From Conchocele bisecta (Eukaryota; Mollusca; Bivalvia; Lucinida; Thyasiridae): 64,000 nt of DNA. The notes beneath the pieces are model-generated. The model was not told where the DNA came from and made no database searches. It worked only from the letters and a program-made list of their open reading frames with translations. The stretch covers positions 14,004,858-14,068,857 of the forward strand of contig CM055266.1 in the NCBI GenBank assembly GCA_029237695.1, read 5' to 3'. Both the position numbers and the translations under genes were made by a program. This document shows, in pieces, positions 10,401 to 18,569 of the stretch (position 1 is its first letter; each line of letters opens with the position of its first letter).

Positions 10401-12282
10401 GATCAACTGATCCTGAGAATACTGCTGCAGTAGCCATTGCTTGTCGTAAAAGGCGACTAAACTGGCTTAACGATTGGGTTCATACTTTCCGGAACCCACT
10501 ATACCGGATTTGGCCCTCATGTACATTTTTGGCTTTCTTGTATGTGAGAGTTGAGTCGGGCTATGCCCCATATATAAAAGTAAGATTAGCGCTAATCCTA
10601 TTACTTTTAGGGGATGGGATAAATGATGCTGGTGTGGCGAGGGCCTGGCACCAGATCAGGTTGTTCTAATTTCAGGACTGAATATATATTTTGATTGTAA
10701 ATATTGAGTTCTGAAGTTGGGATTTACCCCCCTTGGACAGGTGGATATGGGACTCGACCCCGTTGACCCGTCTGCGTGTAGACTCCCTGAGGCTTGTACC
10801 TCTATGTCAGAAAAGCGGACGTTAAACCCTATTCACTCACTCACTCACTGCAACTGCTACCTTGATACTTCACATAGGTGTTTATCATCATTGTCGCGCC
10901 CGCTTGCGGAAAGCGCGATATCGTCGGCATTTTGGCATACGTCCGTCCGTCCGTCCGTCCGTCCGTCCGTACGTTCGTGTGTCCGGTAAGTTTTTTGGTT
11001 AAAGTTTTTCCATCTACTATATCTATTTTTTTAGTGTTCATGCCTCGCCCCAAGGCGCGACATGCAGGCCACGGCCGTCTAGTCTACAAAAAGTGGGTAT
11101 AATTATGTTATCCAAGTGTCTATGCTTGGAAAAAACCTGGCCTTCGTGGCTTTGCCTCGTTTCTTGTTGACTTGTACATTGGACTTGATTTTGTTTATAC
11201 CCATTATAAAAGTTGTAGGATTAATTTTAATCCATTACCTTTAGGGACTGGGGCTATGTTACTCTGGTATGGTGAGGACCTGGCACCAGATCAGCATATT
11301 CTAATTTCAGGGCTGAATATATATAATATACTGTATACAAAAATGATTAAGCGTAGTAAGGGTTAAACACCATTAAATAAATGAACCAGTGACTAATATA
11401 TAAATTCTCCATCCATTTAGGTGAAATACGGGATTTTATCCTTTTAACCCAGCCTAAAATGACCTTAGCTGTTAACATGCTGTTAAACACTATTAAATAA
11501 ATAATAAATAAATAAAATCCACTTGCTGCCCAGTAGATGTATCGGTAGTTCAAATTGACAAGAACCTTGAGACTTTTGTTGTCTCACCCACGATAGTGGA
11601 TAATGAGACATAGCGGTCACAATTCCGGCGGCATCATCGTCGGTGTCGGTGTCGTTGTCGTCAACCATATGTTGATGGATTTACATTTAATGAGCATAGG
11701 CTGCATATGCAGCCTATGCTCAATAAATGTAAATCCAATAACTGGGACGTAGTCAAATTTCGCATATCTCTTGATCCATTAGTTGAATCATTGCCAAACT
11801 GCATTAATGGCTTCCCCAAATTGATAGCTATCCATCCAGTGTCAACGAGTGACCTTCACCTTCACCTTCAAGCTTGGTGACCTTAACCTTTGTGGTATAT
11901 AAATTTTGGACGTAGCCAAATTTCCCATATCTCTTAATCCATTAGTCGGATCATTACCAAACTTCATCAGTAGCTTTCTCACATTCATGGCTCTCCACCT
12001 ACTGTCATTCGGGTGACGTTGACCTTAGAATCAACCATTTTGAAATAGATAAAACAATCGCACTATTTTATTTGACCACATTCCCAGAAACATGCGTTAT
12101 ATTCAAGTACATGTACATGCTATCAGAACTTCTTTGTTCAGCAGGGCAGATAATTTCTATGTACCGGTATATCTGAGACCCAGTGCCTTTAATGACTAAT
12201 GAAAGGATGGATATTTTCAATTTTTCAGGATGACGATGCCTTCGAATCTGCCTTGATGAATGAACGCATGCCGCTCACATAG
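1354..12282 (+). CDS. ELAPOR1/2: ELAPOR1/2-like (KIAA1324/EIG121 family) endolysosomal membrane protein, 3' end, three exons
   Basis: Partial gene: exons 1354-1436, 2999-3173 and 12229-12282 join in consistent phase (2, then 0) and give 103 residues to a TAG stop at 12280-12282. Residues 1-23 are a hydrophobic transmembrane segment (IQIAIPAVMFVAAIMFF...) followed by a stop-transfer RKNKK. The cytoplasmic tail reads KLAYRYMKLV, then ELPGVDSCALEEGED, then FFKKLKNKMKK and DDDAFES. This order (Y-x-Y-x-KLV, ELP-x2-DSCA-x2-EGED, KLK, FES) is what I recall of the conserved tail of vertebrate ELAPOR1 and ELAPOR2, proteins linked to endosome-lysosome trafficking and autophagy. The luminal receptor-like domain must be encoded left of the window. 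The introns are packed with MITEs, and a hAT-type copy sits 27 bp from the second acceptor. The exon model is from splice-site reading and the family assignment is from memory of the tail motif. Confidence 0.8.
1649..1881. mobile_element. PalB foldback MITE, copy 1
   Basis: Ends are GGGGCCGTTTCACTA and TTTAGTGAAACGGCCCC. The centre is a palindrome around AGCATAGGCTGCATATGC. It lies in ELAPOR-like intron 1. Confidence 0.8.
2012..2412. mobile_element. PalG hAT-type MITE, copy 1
   Basis: Starts TAGAGCTCCAGATATG and ends CTTATCTGGAGCACTA. The inner palindrome is CATTAGAATTGTCTCC with its complement. No clean target duplication is visible, suggesting an older copy than the one at 2606. Confidence 0.7.
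2606..2971. mobile_element. PalG hAT-type MITE, copy 2, with 8-bp target duplication
   Basis: Left terminus CAGAGCTCCAGATAAG, right terminus the complement of CAGGGCTCCAGATAAG. It is flanked by a perfect 8-bp duplication CTTGATGT at 2598-2605 and 2972-2979. CAGNG ends and 8-bp duplications are diagnostic of the hAT superfamily. The insertion ends 27 bp before the ELAPOR-like acceptor AG. Confidence 0.85.
2999..3173 (+). CDS. ELAPOR1/2: ELAPOR-like exon encoding most of the cytoplasmic tail
   Basis: The acceptor is ACCAACATTTACAG and the donor AAG|GTATGC. The single base G completes a lysine codon with the previous exon. The sequence encodes LAYRYMKLVENS through KLKNKMKK. GC content is clearly higher than the flanking repeats. 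The acceptor has only a weak pyrimidine tract because a PalG insertion ends at 2971. Confidence 0.8.
3190..3365. mobile_element. PalD MITE, copy 1
   Basis: Degenerate end TTTTACCCTCACTACGCGG, then a perfect hairpin GAGAATCGTCTCCAGTGG with its complement flanked by GACAGCACAT and GCGCTGCCAA. It starts 16 bp downstream of the ELAPOR-like donor. Confidence 0.65.
3370..3978. other. Intronic AT-rich DNA, nothing recognised
   Basis: No open frame with coding character, and no terminal repeats that I could pair. It includes a short (CATG)-rich stretch near 3810. Confidence 0.4.
3980..4236. mobile_element. PalC-related foldback MITE, copy 2
   Basis: Left end GAGATAAGCCATATGATTTT and right end ACAAAATCATACGGCTTGTC pair. 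The inner part contains TTGCTTTGAAAATTTC, shared with the copies at 1185, 7297 and 36877. Confidence 0.7.
4364..5523. mobile_element. Diverged, enlarged PalA element
   Basis: Left end TATTGTCTGTTCCACGAA and right end ACGTGAAACAGACAGTAAG match PalA termini. The interior is about twice the usual length. It includes unrelated sequence (about 4860-5330) with a CCAATCAG motif and a possible donor TACAAG|GTTAGTG at 5253, so it may have captured host DNA. No function is assigned. Confidence 0.45.
5698..5748. repeat. Two long poly-C runs
   Basis: C runs of about 14 and 22 bases separated by a short spacer. A further G run lies near 6092-6100. Run lengths of this kind are unreliable in assemblies. 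Confidence 0.8.
5750..6328. other. Intronic AT-rich DNA with a short direct repeat
   Basis: CATTTAATGAAGTATTTTCA and AGTTGCACAATAAACATCAA-type segments recur two or three times between 5780 and 5890. Nothing else was recognised. Confidence 0.4.
6335..6781. mobile_element. hAT-like MITE with CAGGGTTCCCAC ends
   Basis: Starts CAGGGTTCCCACTGGTC and ends GAGTGGGAACCCTG, with TGTAAA directly repeated on both sides (6329-6334, 6782-6787). The interior repeats AGTCATGGAATTTG. A second foldback is nested at 6588-6681 (arms CGGTATCGAGCCTGG and CCAGGCTCGACACCG). Confidence 0.75.
6790..7290. other. Intronic DNA, nothing recognised
   Basis: No paired terminal repeats or coding-like frame seen. Confidence 0.4.
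7297..7541. mobile_element. PalC-related foldback MITE, copy 3
   Basis: Left TGAGACCAGCCATGTGATTT; right GATACAAAACCACATTACTCG. An (AT)n stretch interrupts the right arm at about 7499-7517. Confidence 0.6.
7856..8878. repeat. Tandem array of about seven units of roughly 150 bp
   Basis: Each unit contains GAGCATAACTTGAATACCC, GGAATATTTTCATGAAACTT, CACATGCATAGACCACGACC, GGTGTGTCGCGCGCAAGAAT and GAGTTATCTCCCTTTGTTT. Units begin near 7858, 7997, 8152, 8310, 8466, 8590 and 8725 and differ by point changes and small indels. The short frames across it on both strands are read-throughs of the array, not genes. Confidence 0.9.
8884..9443. mobile_element. PalA foldback MITE, copy 3
   Basis: Left CTCTGTTTCACGAAACCTGC; right GTTTCGTGAAACAGACAGTA. 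The central hairpin with CATAGACATCTTCAC is partly duplicated (9063-9145). Confidence 0.75.
9540..9602. repeat. GC-rich (GGGC)n / (GGC)n microsatellite
   Basis: About 55 bp of GGGC and GGC units in otherwise AT-rich DNA. It follows an AGCCAGGTTTTTTTGGAG segment whose approximate complement lies near 11125, suggesting the whole 9450-11165 block is one composite repeat. Confidence 0.85.
9605..10375. repeat. Three to four tandem units of about 190 bp
   Basis: The unit contains GTTTTCGTGTTTAAGTCCAT, TACTGTACCACCTAGGACCA, AAACTTTCACAGCTTCATAA and CTTAGCCATTTTCAATGTTA. Copies start near 9615, 9811 and 10001, then a degenerate fourth. It is interrupted by a SINE-F insertion at 10377. Confidence 0.85.
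10377..10847 (+). mobile_element. SINE-F, near full length, with 13-bp target duplication
   Basis: Flanked by the direct repeat CTGCAACTGCTAC (10364-10376 and 10848-10860). The body contains CTGGCACCAGATCAGG, CAGGACTGAATATATAT and GCGGACGTTAAACCCTA, then a short (ACTC)n tail. The duplication and tail indicate target-primed insertion of a non-coding retroposon. The 5' part carries GTAAAAGGCGACTAAACTGG. Confidence 0.8.
10893..11165. repeat. Right part of composite repeat, with (CCGT)n
   Basis: Contains GTCGCGCCCGCTTGCGG, a (GTCC)n run at about 10940-10972, and GGCGCGACATGCAGGCC. A related pair of motifs flanks the SINE-F copy near 21620-22130. Confidence 0.65.
11180..11375 (+). mobile_element. 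SINE-F fragment
   Basis: Contains TACCCATTATAAAAGTTGTA, GGACCTGGCACCAGATCAGC and CAGGGCTGAATATATATA, then AGGGTTAAACACCATTAAA. It is shorter than the copy at 10377. Confidence 0.6.
11675..11742. repeat. Isolated PalB palindromic core
   Basis: Arms TGGATTTACATTTAATGAGC and its near complement around GCTGCATATGCAGC, without the outer PalB termini. Confidence 0.75.
11745..12032. repeat. Tandem duplication of about 145 bp
   Basis: GGACGTAGTCAAATTTCGCA / ATCTCTTGATCCATTAGTTG recurs as GGACGTAGCCAAATTTCCCA / ATCTCTTAATCCATTAGTCG. Each copy ends in a purine-pyrimidine-biased TGACCTTCACCTTCACC-type segment. Confidence 0.75.
12229..12282 (+). CDS. ELAPOR1/2: ELAPOR-like terminal coding exon
   Basis: The acceptor is TTTTCAATTTTTCAG. 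The phase-0 join gives DDDAFESALMNERMPLT and a stop. The FES motif matches the end of the family tail. The 3'UTR probably runs into a PalB element starting at about 12347. Confidence 0.75.
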   Translation, partial: DDDAFESALMNERMPLT

Positions 12283-12346
12283 GGAGTACTGCCACGTAAT
12301 GGTTTTGGTATGGAGTATGATGTCATACAGCTGATGTCATCTGTGA

Positions 12347-12552
12347 GGCGTTTCACTAAACTTTGTACGACTAAAATGTTCGTAACTGCAAAAGTCTGTA
12401 AATTTCACATTAACCTTGTTTTCTTGTAAGCAATTATTGGATTTACATTTATTGAGCATATGCTTCATATGCAGCATATGATCAATAAATGTAAATCCAT
12501 CATTTGAAATTTACAGACGATCCTAAATTTGCATTTTAGTCATATAAACTTC
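12347..12552. mobile_element. PalB foldback MITE, in the ELAPOR-like 3' flank
   Basis: Left GGCGTTTCACTAAACTTTG; centre AGCATATGCTTCATATGCAG. The core includes AATAAATG, so it could supply a polyadenylation signal 205 bp after the stop codon. The right end is eroded. Confidence 0.7.
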
Positions 12553-12654
12553 TTCAATATGGAACAACTAGTTACATGATGAGAAGAGATGGCTAAAATA
12601 TCTCTATGATCAACGGCTAATTTCATGAACATTTATAATGTGCTAAACTAGCTT

Positions 12655-12892
12655 CGCACACTTTGAGGGAGAAATATGTGTCTGTGACAGGAGAAATGGG
12701 GCTTATGTGTAGATCTGCACAGTCCGATCAGCATCTGCACTGTTCGCCAGTCCATCAATGAACCTCCGGCATGCTTCTAACAAGCAACATTGATTTATCA
12801 GTCTACAGGAGTGTGCTATTCAATCTGGATCTACAGTGACACACAAACCCAATGAGCCCAATTTCTCCAGTCACAGCCACATATGAGACACG
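12655..12892. mobile_element. PalE element, rearranged copy
   Basis: Contains GTCTGTGACAGGAGAAATGG, the CTTATGTGTAGATCTGCAC core and the CAATTTCTCCAGTCACAGCC end. It abuts the PalC copy at 12889. Confidence 0.6.
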
Positions 12893-13022
12893 CCGTGTGA
12901 TTTTGTACCTTCGGACATCTGCGTAATTTCATGAAATACGTTTACAAAATTTACAATATTTCCGTAAATGAGTACATGCGGAATATACGAAGGTACAAAA
13001 TCACATGGCGTGTCTCATATTA
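12889..13022. mobile_element. PalC foldback MITE, short copy
   Basis: Arms ATGAGACACGCCGTGTGATT and AAATCACATGGCGTGTCTCA; inner arms TACCTTCGGACATCTGCG and ATACGAAGGTACAAAATC. Confidence 0.75.
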
Positions 13023-13274
13023 GAATACTATCATTTGTCTGTTATTTCATTGTCTAAATTACAAAATATTTTATTTTATTTGATGCAATATGATAATTCA
13101 TGTTTGCATAACTGGAAGTTTACACTCTCAATATCTCATGATCTTGATTAACCCACAGACTGGTTTGTGAATCGGTGACACGGTACAGGGTAGCGTACAG
13201 GGTAGCTCTAGGTTAGCTGGTGTTTCTGCCAGCCACATGGGACCTGCAACAACAAAAAGGGCTTATTATGCTCA

Positions 13275-13950
13275 CCGATGGACAAGAGGGGATATAGCGT
13301 TAGTCCATGTACGTACGCAGATACAGTGTACATGCGTACGTACATTAGTAACACCTTTCATTTTTCAATATAGGAATGAATGGCCTTTTTGTGGAATTTA
13401 TCGGGGTATAAACTTGGAAAAGTCGCGGGAATACTGGACGAAGGCCGGAAGGCCTTGTCCAGTATTCCCGCGACTTTTCCAAGTTTATATCCCCGATAAA
13501 TTCCACAAAAAGGCCATTCATTCCTTATAATTCCAGCATTTGAAATAAATTCATCAAGAAAATGTGTTTATTTTCCGTTTTCTTAAGAATTATTTTAACT
13601 GCGCCTGACGGTTACGGAAAGTAGTTCGGCATGGGAGTTTACTGGGATATACATTTTGGACAGAGACTTGCTACGGACCAATCAAATGTTAGGGAAATAT
13701 GTAAATATTTTTGTGCTGGAATTATTAACTCCTGAACCGCTTCACTAAATTTGATAATATTTGGCCACTATGTGTGTCAAGGGATGGTGCTTTGTTTTGC
13801 ATACGACCCACGTCCGACCGCCCAAGGTGAAGGTCACTGAGGACTTAATGTTCACCTTGTTTGTAAGGCACAAATGTTAATATTTTGTTATTATATTTTT
13901 ATTATCAAGGCTGCCAGCGAGGGGATTAGCCTCGTTGAAATTAGAACCAG
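13275..13950. repeat. Dispersed repeat interrupted by a palindromic insertion
   Basis: GGATATAGCGTTAGTCCATG, TACGTACATTAGTAACACCT, AATATTTGGCCACTATGTGT and CTGCCAGCGAGGGGATTAGC recur in the same order at 46365-46572, where the palindrome is absent. The palindrome at 13373-13525 is therefore a later insertion. Confidence 0.7.
13373..13525. mobile_element. Near-perfect palindrome of about 153 bp
   Basis: Arms GGAATGAATGGCCTTTTTGT and ACAAAAAGGCCATTCATTCC meet at CGAAGGCCGGAAGGCCTTG, with almost no mismatches over about 70 bp per arm. The 97-residue open frame here is only the palindrome read through. Confidence 0.85.
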
Positions 13951-14219
13951 TGTTGCTAAACACTTACAGGTTTAATATTTTTGTTAGACGTATCAGTAAT
14001 GTTTATCCAGCATGATGCAGAATAGTCTAGATCCTGATAAGACTCAGTCACAGGCTAATCTGTACTAAGCAATAAGCCCCTTTTGTCATGGCGAGGTATA
14101 TATGTGGTCGTGACAGGAGAAATGGGGCTTATGGGACTTGTATCAAGTGTAGCTCGTGATCAAATAGCGCAGTCCTGTAGCATGATAGCAGTCTATATTG
14201 CTTGTTACGAGCATAACGG

Positions 14220-14652
14220 CTCCTTATGTGAGTGTTACAATTATTCGTAATCCTATTACTTTTAGGGGAAGGGCCAAGTGGCTTTGGTGTGGTATGGACC
14301 TGGCACCAGGTCAGGTTATTCTAATTGCAGGGCTGAATATATTTTTTCCCGATGTACAGTCACACTTGTGCTAAAGACCACCTCCGAATAGCAATCACCT
14401 GGCTGTAAAGGCCACAATTTTGTTGTCCCAATGACACAATTACTATATAAATGACCCTGTGAATAAAGACCACCTGTAAAAAAAAGGCTAGATTTTTCAA
14501 TTCCTATGGCTGGCCTTTATTCACAGGTTTGACTGTATTCTGTTCTGATTTTCGGATTTTCCCCCCAAGGTTAAAACGGAACCGAACCCGTTTGCCCGAC
14601 CTTACATGACCTTAGCTGATGATAGGCCGTTAAACACCAATAAACAAACAAA
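14220..14652 (+). mobile_element. SINE-F with 12-bp target duplication
   Basis: Flanked by CGAGCATAACGG at 14208-14219 and 14653-14664. It carries GGACCTGGCACCAGGTCAGG and ends GCCGTTAAACACCAATAAAC plus AAACAAA. It is itself interrupted by PalK. Confidence 0.85.
14355..14537. mobile_element. PalK MITE inserted at a TA site inside SINE-F
   Basis: Starts TACAGTCACACTTGTGC and ends CACAGGTTTGACTGTA. The interior has AAAGACCACCTCCGAATAGC. TA is present at both ends, as expected for Tc1/mariner-type insertions. A second copy lies at 28101-28290. Confidence 0.8.
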
Positions 14653-14789
14653 CGAGCATAACGGGTGTTTCATTGATGGAAACGCGAACAGTGCAGATCC
14701 TGATCAGCCTGTGCGGATGCACAGGCTGATCTGGATCTACACTGGTCGCATAACCCATAAGCACCATTTCTCTAGTCACAGCGACATTT

Positions 14790-15040
14790 ATTCATCCGTC
14801 ATTATTGGCTGTGGTATACTCGTCTTTATTGGCTGTGGTATACTCGTCTTTATTGGCTGTGGTATACTCGAGGTATTCTCAAGGTTGAATCTCACTTTTA
14901 CCTAAGACATGACATTTACGATTGTTACCATGTGCATGTTAATCACTTTTCGATTTGTAAGCATGCACAGCTTGTTTACATGTTCCCATACATGACACGA
15001 TATATTGTAATAGTTTGGTGTTTGGTGCATCTTGATGCTA
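14790..15040. other. Short triplication and unassigned DNA
   Basis: TTGGCTGTGGTATACTCG is repeated three times in tandem at 14805-14870 (unit TCTTTATTGGCTGTGGTATA). The rest is unassigned. Confidence 0.6.
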
Positions 15041-15041
15041 T

Positions 15042-15290
15042 ATATAAGACACGCCATGCGAATTTGTACCTTCGGACATCTGCGTAATTTCATGAAATAC
15101 GTTTACAAAATTTATATAAAAAAATCCGTAAACGGCAAAAAGTTGACATAATTTTCAGAGTACATGTACATGCAAAATTATATTACGCCTGTACTTTTGA
15201 CTATTTAATATGAAAAATAATTGAAAATTTTGTGTTTAATGAAATTACGCAGATGTCCGAAGGTACAAAATCACATGGCGTGTCTCGTAT
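15042..15290. mobile_element. PalC foldback MITE
   Basis: Left ATAAGACACGCCATGCGAAT with TACCTTCGGACATCTGCG; right CGCAGATGTCCGAAGGTAC with ACATGGCGTGTCTCG. Confidence 0.75.
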
Positions 15291-15665
15291 GGCTGTGACT
15301 GGAATAATTAGGTTTATAGCATTTGTCGCAAATCCTGCTGATCTACTGGTGAAGTCGGGTTAACGTGCATGCTGTTCAGGGACTACACTGTTTGAAAATG
15401 TCCTGCACCTCATTTCCCCACCAGTCACAAATGTGGCAATGACTGGAGAAATGGGGCTTGTAAACCAGTGTATCTCCTGATCAAATAGAACACCTCTGCA
15501 GCCTGTTAACGATCTATATTGCTTGTTCGAAGCATGTCGGGTGTTTCTTTGATGGAGTGGCGAACAGCGCAGATCCTGATCAGACTGTGCGGATGCACAG
15601 GCTGAACGAGATCTACACTGGTCGCAAAATCTGTAGGCCTCCAGTCAGAGTCACAAATGTGCTAT
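15285..15665. mobile_element. PalE element(s)
   Basis: Two PalE half-copies: GGCTGTGACTGGAATAATTA at 15288 and GGCAATGACTGGAGAAATGG at 15436, followed by the core GCAGATCCTGATCAGACTG / GCGGATGCACAGGCTG near 15580-15610. Confidence 0.65.
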
Positions 15666-15709
15666 GATCTGACAAATCCATTTTTAATTGTTATGTGACC
15701 AGTGTCTTA

Positions 15710-15907
15710 ACCCTTTCAACACCACATGCCTTTATAGTGGTATTGGCACACAGTGTAGAGCCGTCTCATCAGGATCTGCATTTTTATATGTTTCAGAACA
15801 AAAACACCCCCTTTTCATAAATGGACTAGTCTGACAATAATGTTGTGACGGTTAGATTGGTTGCAAAATCAACTATCAAAGCCCATTCCTGGGGTGAAAG
15901 GGTTAAA
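15710..15907. mobile_element. PalN foldback MITE
   Basis: Left TTAACCCTTTCAACACCACA; right TGGGGTGAAAGGGTTAA. The interior has GCCGTCTCATCAGGATCTGC and AACAAAAACACCCCCTTTTC. Confidence 0.75.
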
Positions 15908-16057
15908 AAGTCTTCAGTCATTCTTGGCAAACAATGTTGCTCATTACCAGACTGCTTTTGTGTTCAGTCTGATCAGGATCTACCCTGGTTAAAAAATAAA
16001 TAGCCTGGATTTGTCCGATCAGGGCTAATACTGTTGTTGCTTTCTATTTAGGTGTTG

Positions 16058-16258
16058 CTTAACCCTTACAATGCTGAATTAATATGTTGTTTTTGTCGTC
16101 TGCTGTTTTTTTCTTACTTTTCTACATTGCTTGACAAAAACATGTTTTGACAGCATATGAGAATCGTCTCCAATGGAGACGATTCTCATGTGCAGCCAAA
16201 CATGTTCTTGCTAAGAAATAAGATAAATAATAAAAGTGGCAGACGACAATATTTGTTT
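16058..16258. mobile_element. PalD foldback MITE
   Basis: Left TTAACCCTTACAATGCTGA and TTGTCGTCTGCTG; hairpin AGAATCGTCTCCAATGGAGA; right GCAGACGACAATATTTG. Confidence 0.8.
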
Positions 16259-16625
16259 CATGCCTTTTTAATGGTTATATTATGTACACATCGGTTGTGA
16301 TCTACTATCTGTATCTCTCATCATGCACTCCTGAAAAACATATTGACCCCGTTCTGACAAGACTTGGGTTCTTTTTTTCTGAACGTGAAGACCCTGATCA
16401 AACGTCGCAGATAAACAAGGTTGTCTCTGTGTACACTGGTCGCAGTGGCATTAAGCCCGGTTTTGTCAGAGCACCGTTAATATATATTGCCATGTACTGC
16501 ACATATATTTATTAGCAACATTATAATGATTACAATTTGTTGTTAGTTTATTGAATGTTAATTGAAATCCAGATTGATTTATGCATGTTTTACTGAAATC
16601 CTTGGGCCAAAATGGTGTATATGTA

Positions 16626-17027
16626 CAGAGCTCCAGATAAGCTGCGTATTTGCATAAATACCCAATTAAAATTGCCAAAAACCCAATTGAAATCCGAAGT
16701 AACGAGTATCAAAAAGCAGTAACAAATTTGTGGTACCTTTATCATGCTACATAAAACAATAAACCGACCCACAAGTATAGCATATTTTTCTTATTTTCCA
16801 TGAAAACACATCTTGGTATTTCATTAGAATTGTCTCCAAGGAGACAATTCTAATGAAATGCCAAGATATGCTTTCATTTCGAAGCAAACTATTCAATAAT
16901 TGCTGTCTGTTGATGTGTAAACAGTAGTGTGATTTTATTTTACCCAATTAAAATATTGAAATACCCAATTGCTTCAGATCTGATGGAGTGAAAATACTCA
17001 ATTACTAATTCCTTATCTGGAGCTCTG
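16626..17027. mobile_element. PalG hAT-type MITE, copy 3
   Basis: Starts CAGAGCTCCAGATAAGC and ends TTATCTGGAGCTCTG. The central perfect hairpin is CATTAGAATTGTCTCCAAGG. The flanks (TATATGTA / TATGTATA) no longer form an exact 8-bp duplication. Confidence 0.8.
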
Positions 17028-17254
17028 TATGTATATGCATGTTGGTTTGTTACCTAATCAACATGTTCTGTTTGTTGCTACCTTAAAACGTTTTCTTTTG
17101 AAGGGGAAACAAAATGTTACCTTTGTGTTGAAATGAATTTGAATCAAATGCAACCATATTCTTGTTGACACGTGATTGATTATAATTAATTGGAAGGCAT
17201 AAACCAAATTATAATGCAGGGATTCCGCTGACGATCGCCACTTTCGCAATTGGC

Positions 17255-17434
17255 GATAAAAAATCAAAAAGCCCTCCCATAGGAAAATCTTTTTTTCGCA
17301 ATAAAATCATATTTGATGGAATTTCATGAAATAAATGTTTTTGGGGAGGGTGATTTTTTTCTTATTGATAAAAAAGTACTTGTATGTGTTTAATAGCCAA
17401 AAGTTTGTTGGCAGCAAAACGTGGAACAGACAGT
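17255..17434. mobile_element. PalA right-half relic
   Basis: Contains CGCAATAAAATCATATTTGA, AATAGCCAAAAGTTTGTTGG and the end AACGTGGAACAGACAGTAG. The left arm is missing. Confidence 0.65.
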
Positions 17435-17504
17435 AGTAAGTACAATTACCATTGATACAATTAATAATAGACACAAAGAGAGATTTGTATACGAGACATA
17501 CCGA

Positions 17505-17581
17505 TGGTCTAGTAACATAAGGTCGTAAGTGCTATGCTTTAGCATAGCACTTACGACCTTATGTTACTAGACCATCGATAT
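17505..17581. repeat. Short foldback, copy 2, near-perfect 75-bp palindrome
   Basis: CGATGGTCTAGTAACATAAG through GTGCTATGCTTTAGCATAGC and back. The arms of about 35 bp match completely around a TTTA loop. Confidence 0.85.
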
Positions 17582-17589
17582 AGCGTAGT

Positions 17590-18295
17590 TGTTACCATCA
17601 CTAAGAAAATGTGAAGCGGACGGATAGACGGACGAACACTCGGACACACTGTATCTGAAGTGTGCACGGATAGCTATCAGTAGTGCCTAAGTAGTTGCAT
17701 ATGCATTTAAACAATTTATAAGTAAGTGACGGTGCATAACATAAATGAAATTCATTACATGTAAAATTCCCATTGTAAAATGTGTGGTGTGGGTGGGGAA
17801 TGGTGAAAAATACTTTATATTTAACATTGTATCATAGACTGCAGACATCAGATAATCGGCATATATGCAATTAACATGGCTAATGAACACTACTAGGTAC
17901 CATTGACACAAAAGAAAATACAAAAGTACCATACTTTTATGGAGTTATTAAGGTAGGTGTTTTGCCAAATTCAGTGGGTGGGGTAACAAAACGTGCAAAA
18001 TTCTTCATTTGAATTAGCAGATATTATTTAATTGAAGATTATTCCATTGTATAGTTATGAACACATCAGAAAACATACAAAACTGCCATATTAGTTGTTT
18101 CTAATGATAAAAAACAGTTGATTTTCAATGAAAAATGTGATTTTTCACAATTGCGAAAAGTCTGAGGGTGGTAAACTTCAAAATGGTGCCAAACATTCAT
18201 CCAGCGGGTTACAGAGCGCAGATATACGGCATAGCACTCATAATTGAATGTAGTTTCAGAAAAAAATATGTCTGCAAAAATTCCACAGTGGGGAT
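17590..18295. other. Unassigned AT-rich DNA
   Basis: No paired termini or coding-like frame. It includes GGACGGATAGACGGACGAAC, a short degenerate repeat, near 17619. Confidence 0.4.
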
Positions 18296-18322
18296 GGGGG
18301 GGGGGGGGGGTGGGGGGGGGTC
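18296..18322. repeat. Poly-G tract
   Basis: Interrupted G run of about 25 bases. Frames through it give meaningless glycine or proline runs. Confidence 0.8.
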
Positions 18323-18569
18323 GGGTTCCATTTCTGTCCGACAGCCTATTAGGTTTGCTAGTAAATTTCATTTGTTTGTTATACTTGTATCATAATTATT
18401 TAACCCTTATACCGCTAAACCGCTAGTTGCTTGCAATATATTAGGGCATTCCATGAACCTGCAAATCGTCGTGACATTCTAAGTCATTCCATGTACTTAT
18501 TCCATGTACCTGTAGTCATTCCCTGATGATTACTATATATCAGAAGTCATTCCATAAACTGTTTCTGCT

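Larger units (their letters stand above)
14103..14787. mobile_element. PalE element split by a SINE-F insertion
   Basis: The left part (14103-14219) has GTCGTGACAGGAGAAATGGG through GCTTGTTACGAGCATAACGG. The right part (14653-14787) restarts at CGAGCATAACGGGTGTTTC and ends TTCTCTAGTCACAGCGACA. Joining the parts gives a normal PalE. Confidence 0.8.

Noticed and set aside
13237..13530. 97-codon frame on the + strand
   Set aside because: It spans a near-perfect palindrome; coding on one arm is mirrored on the other.
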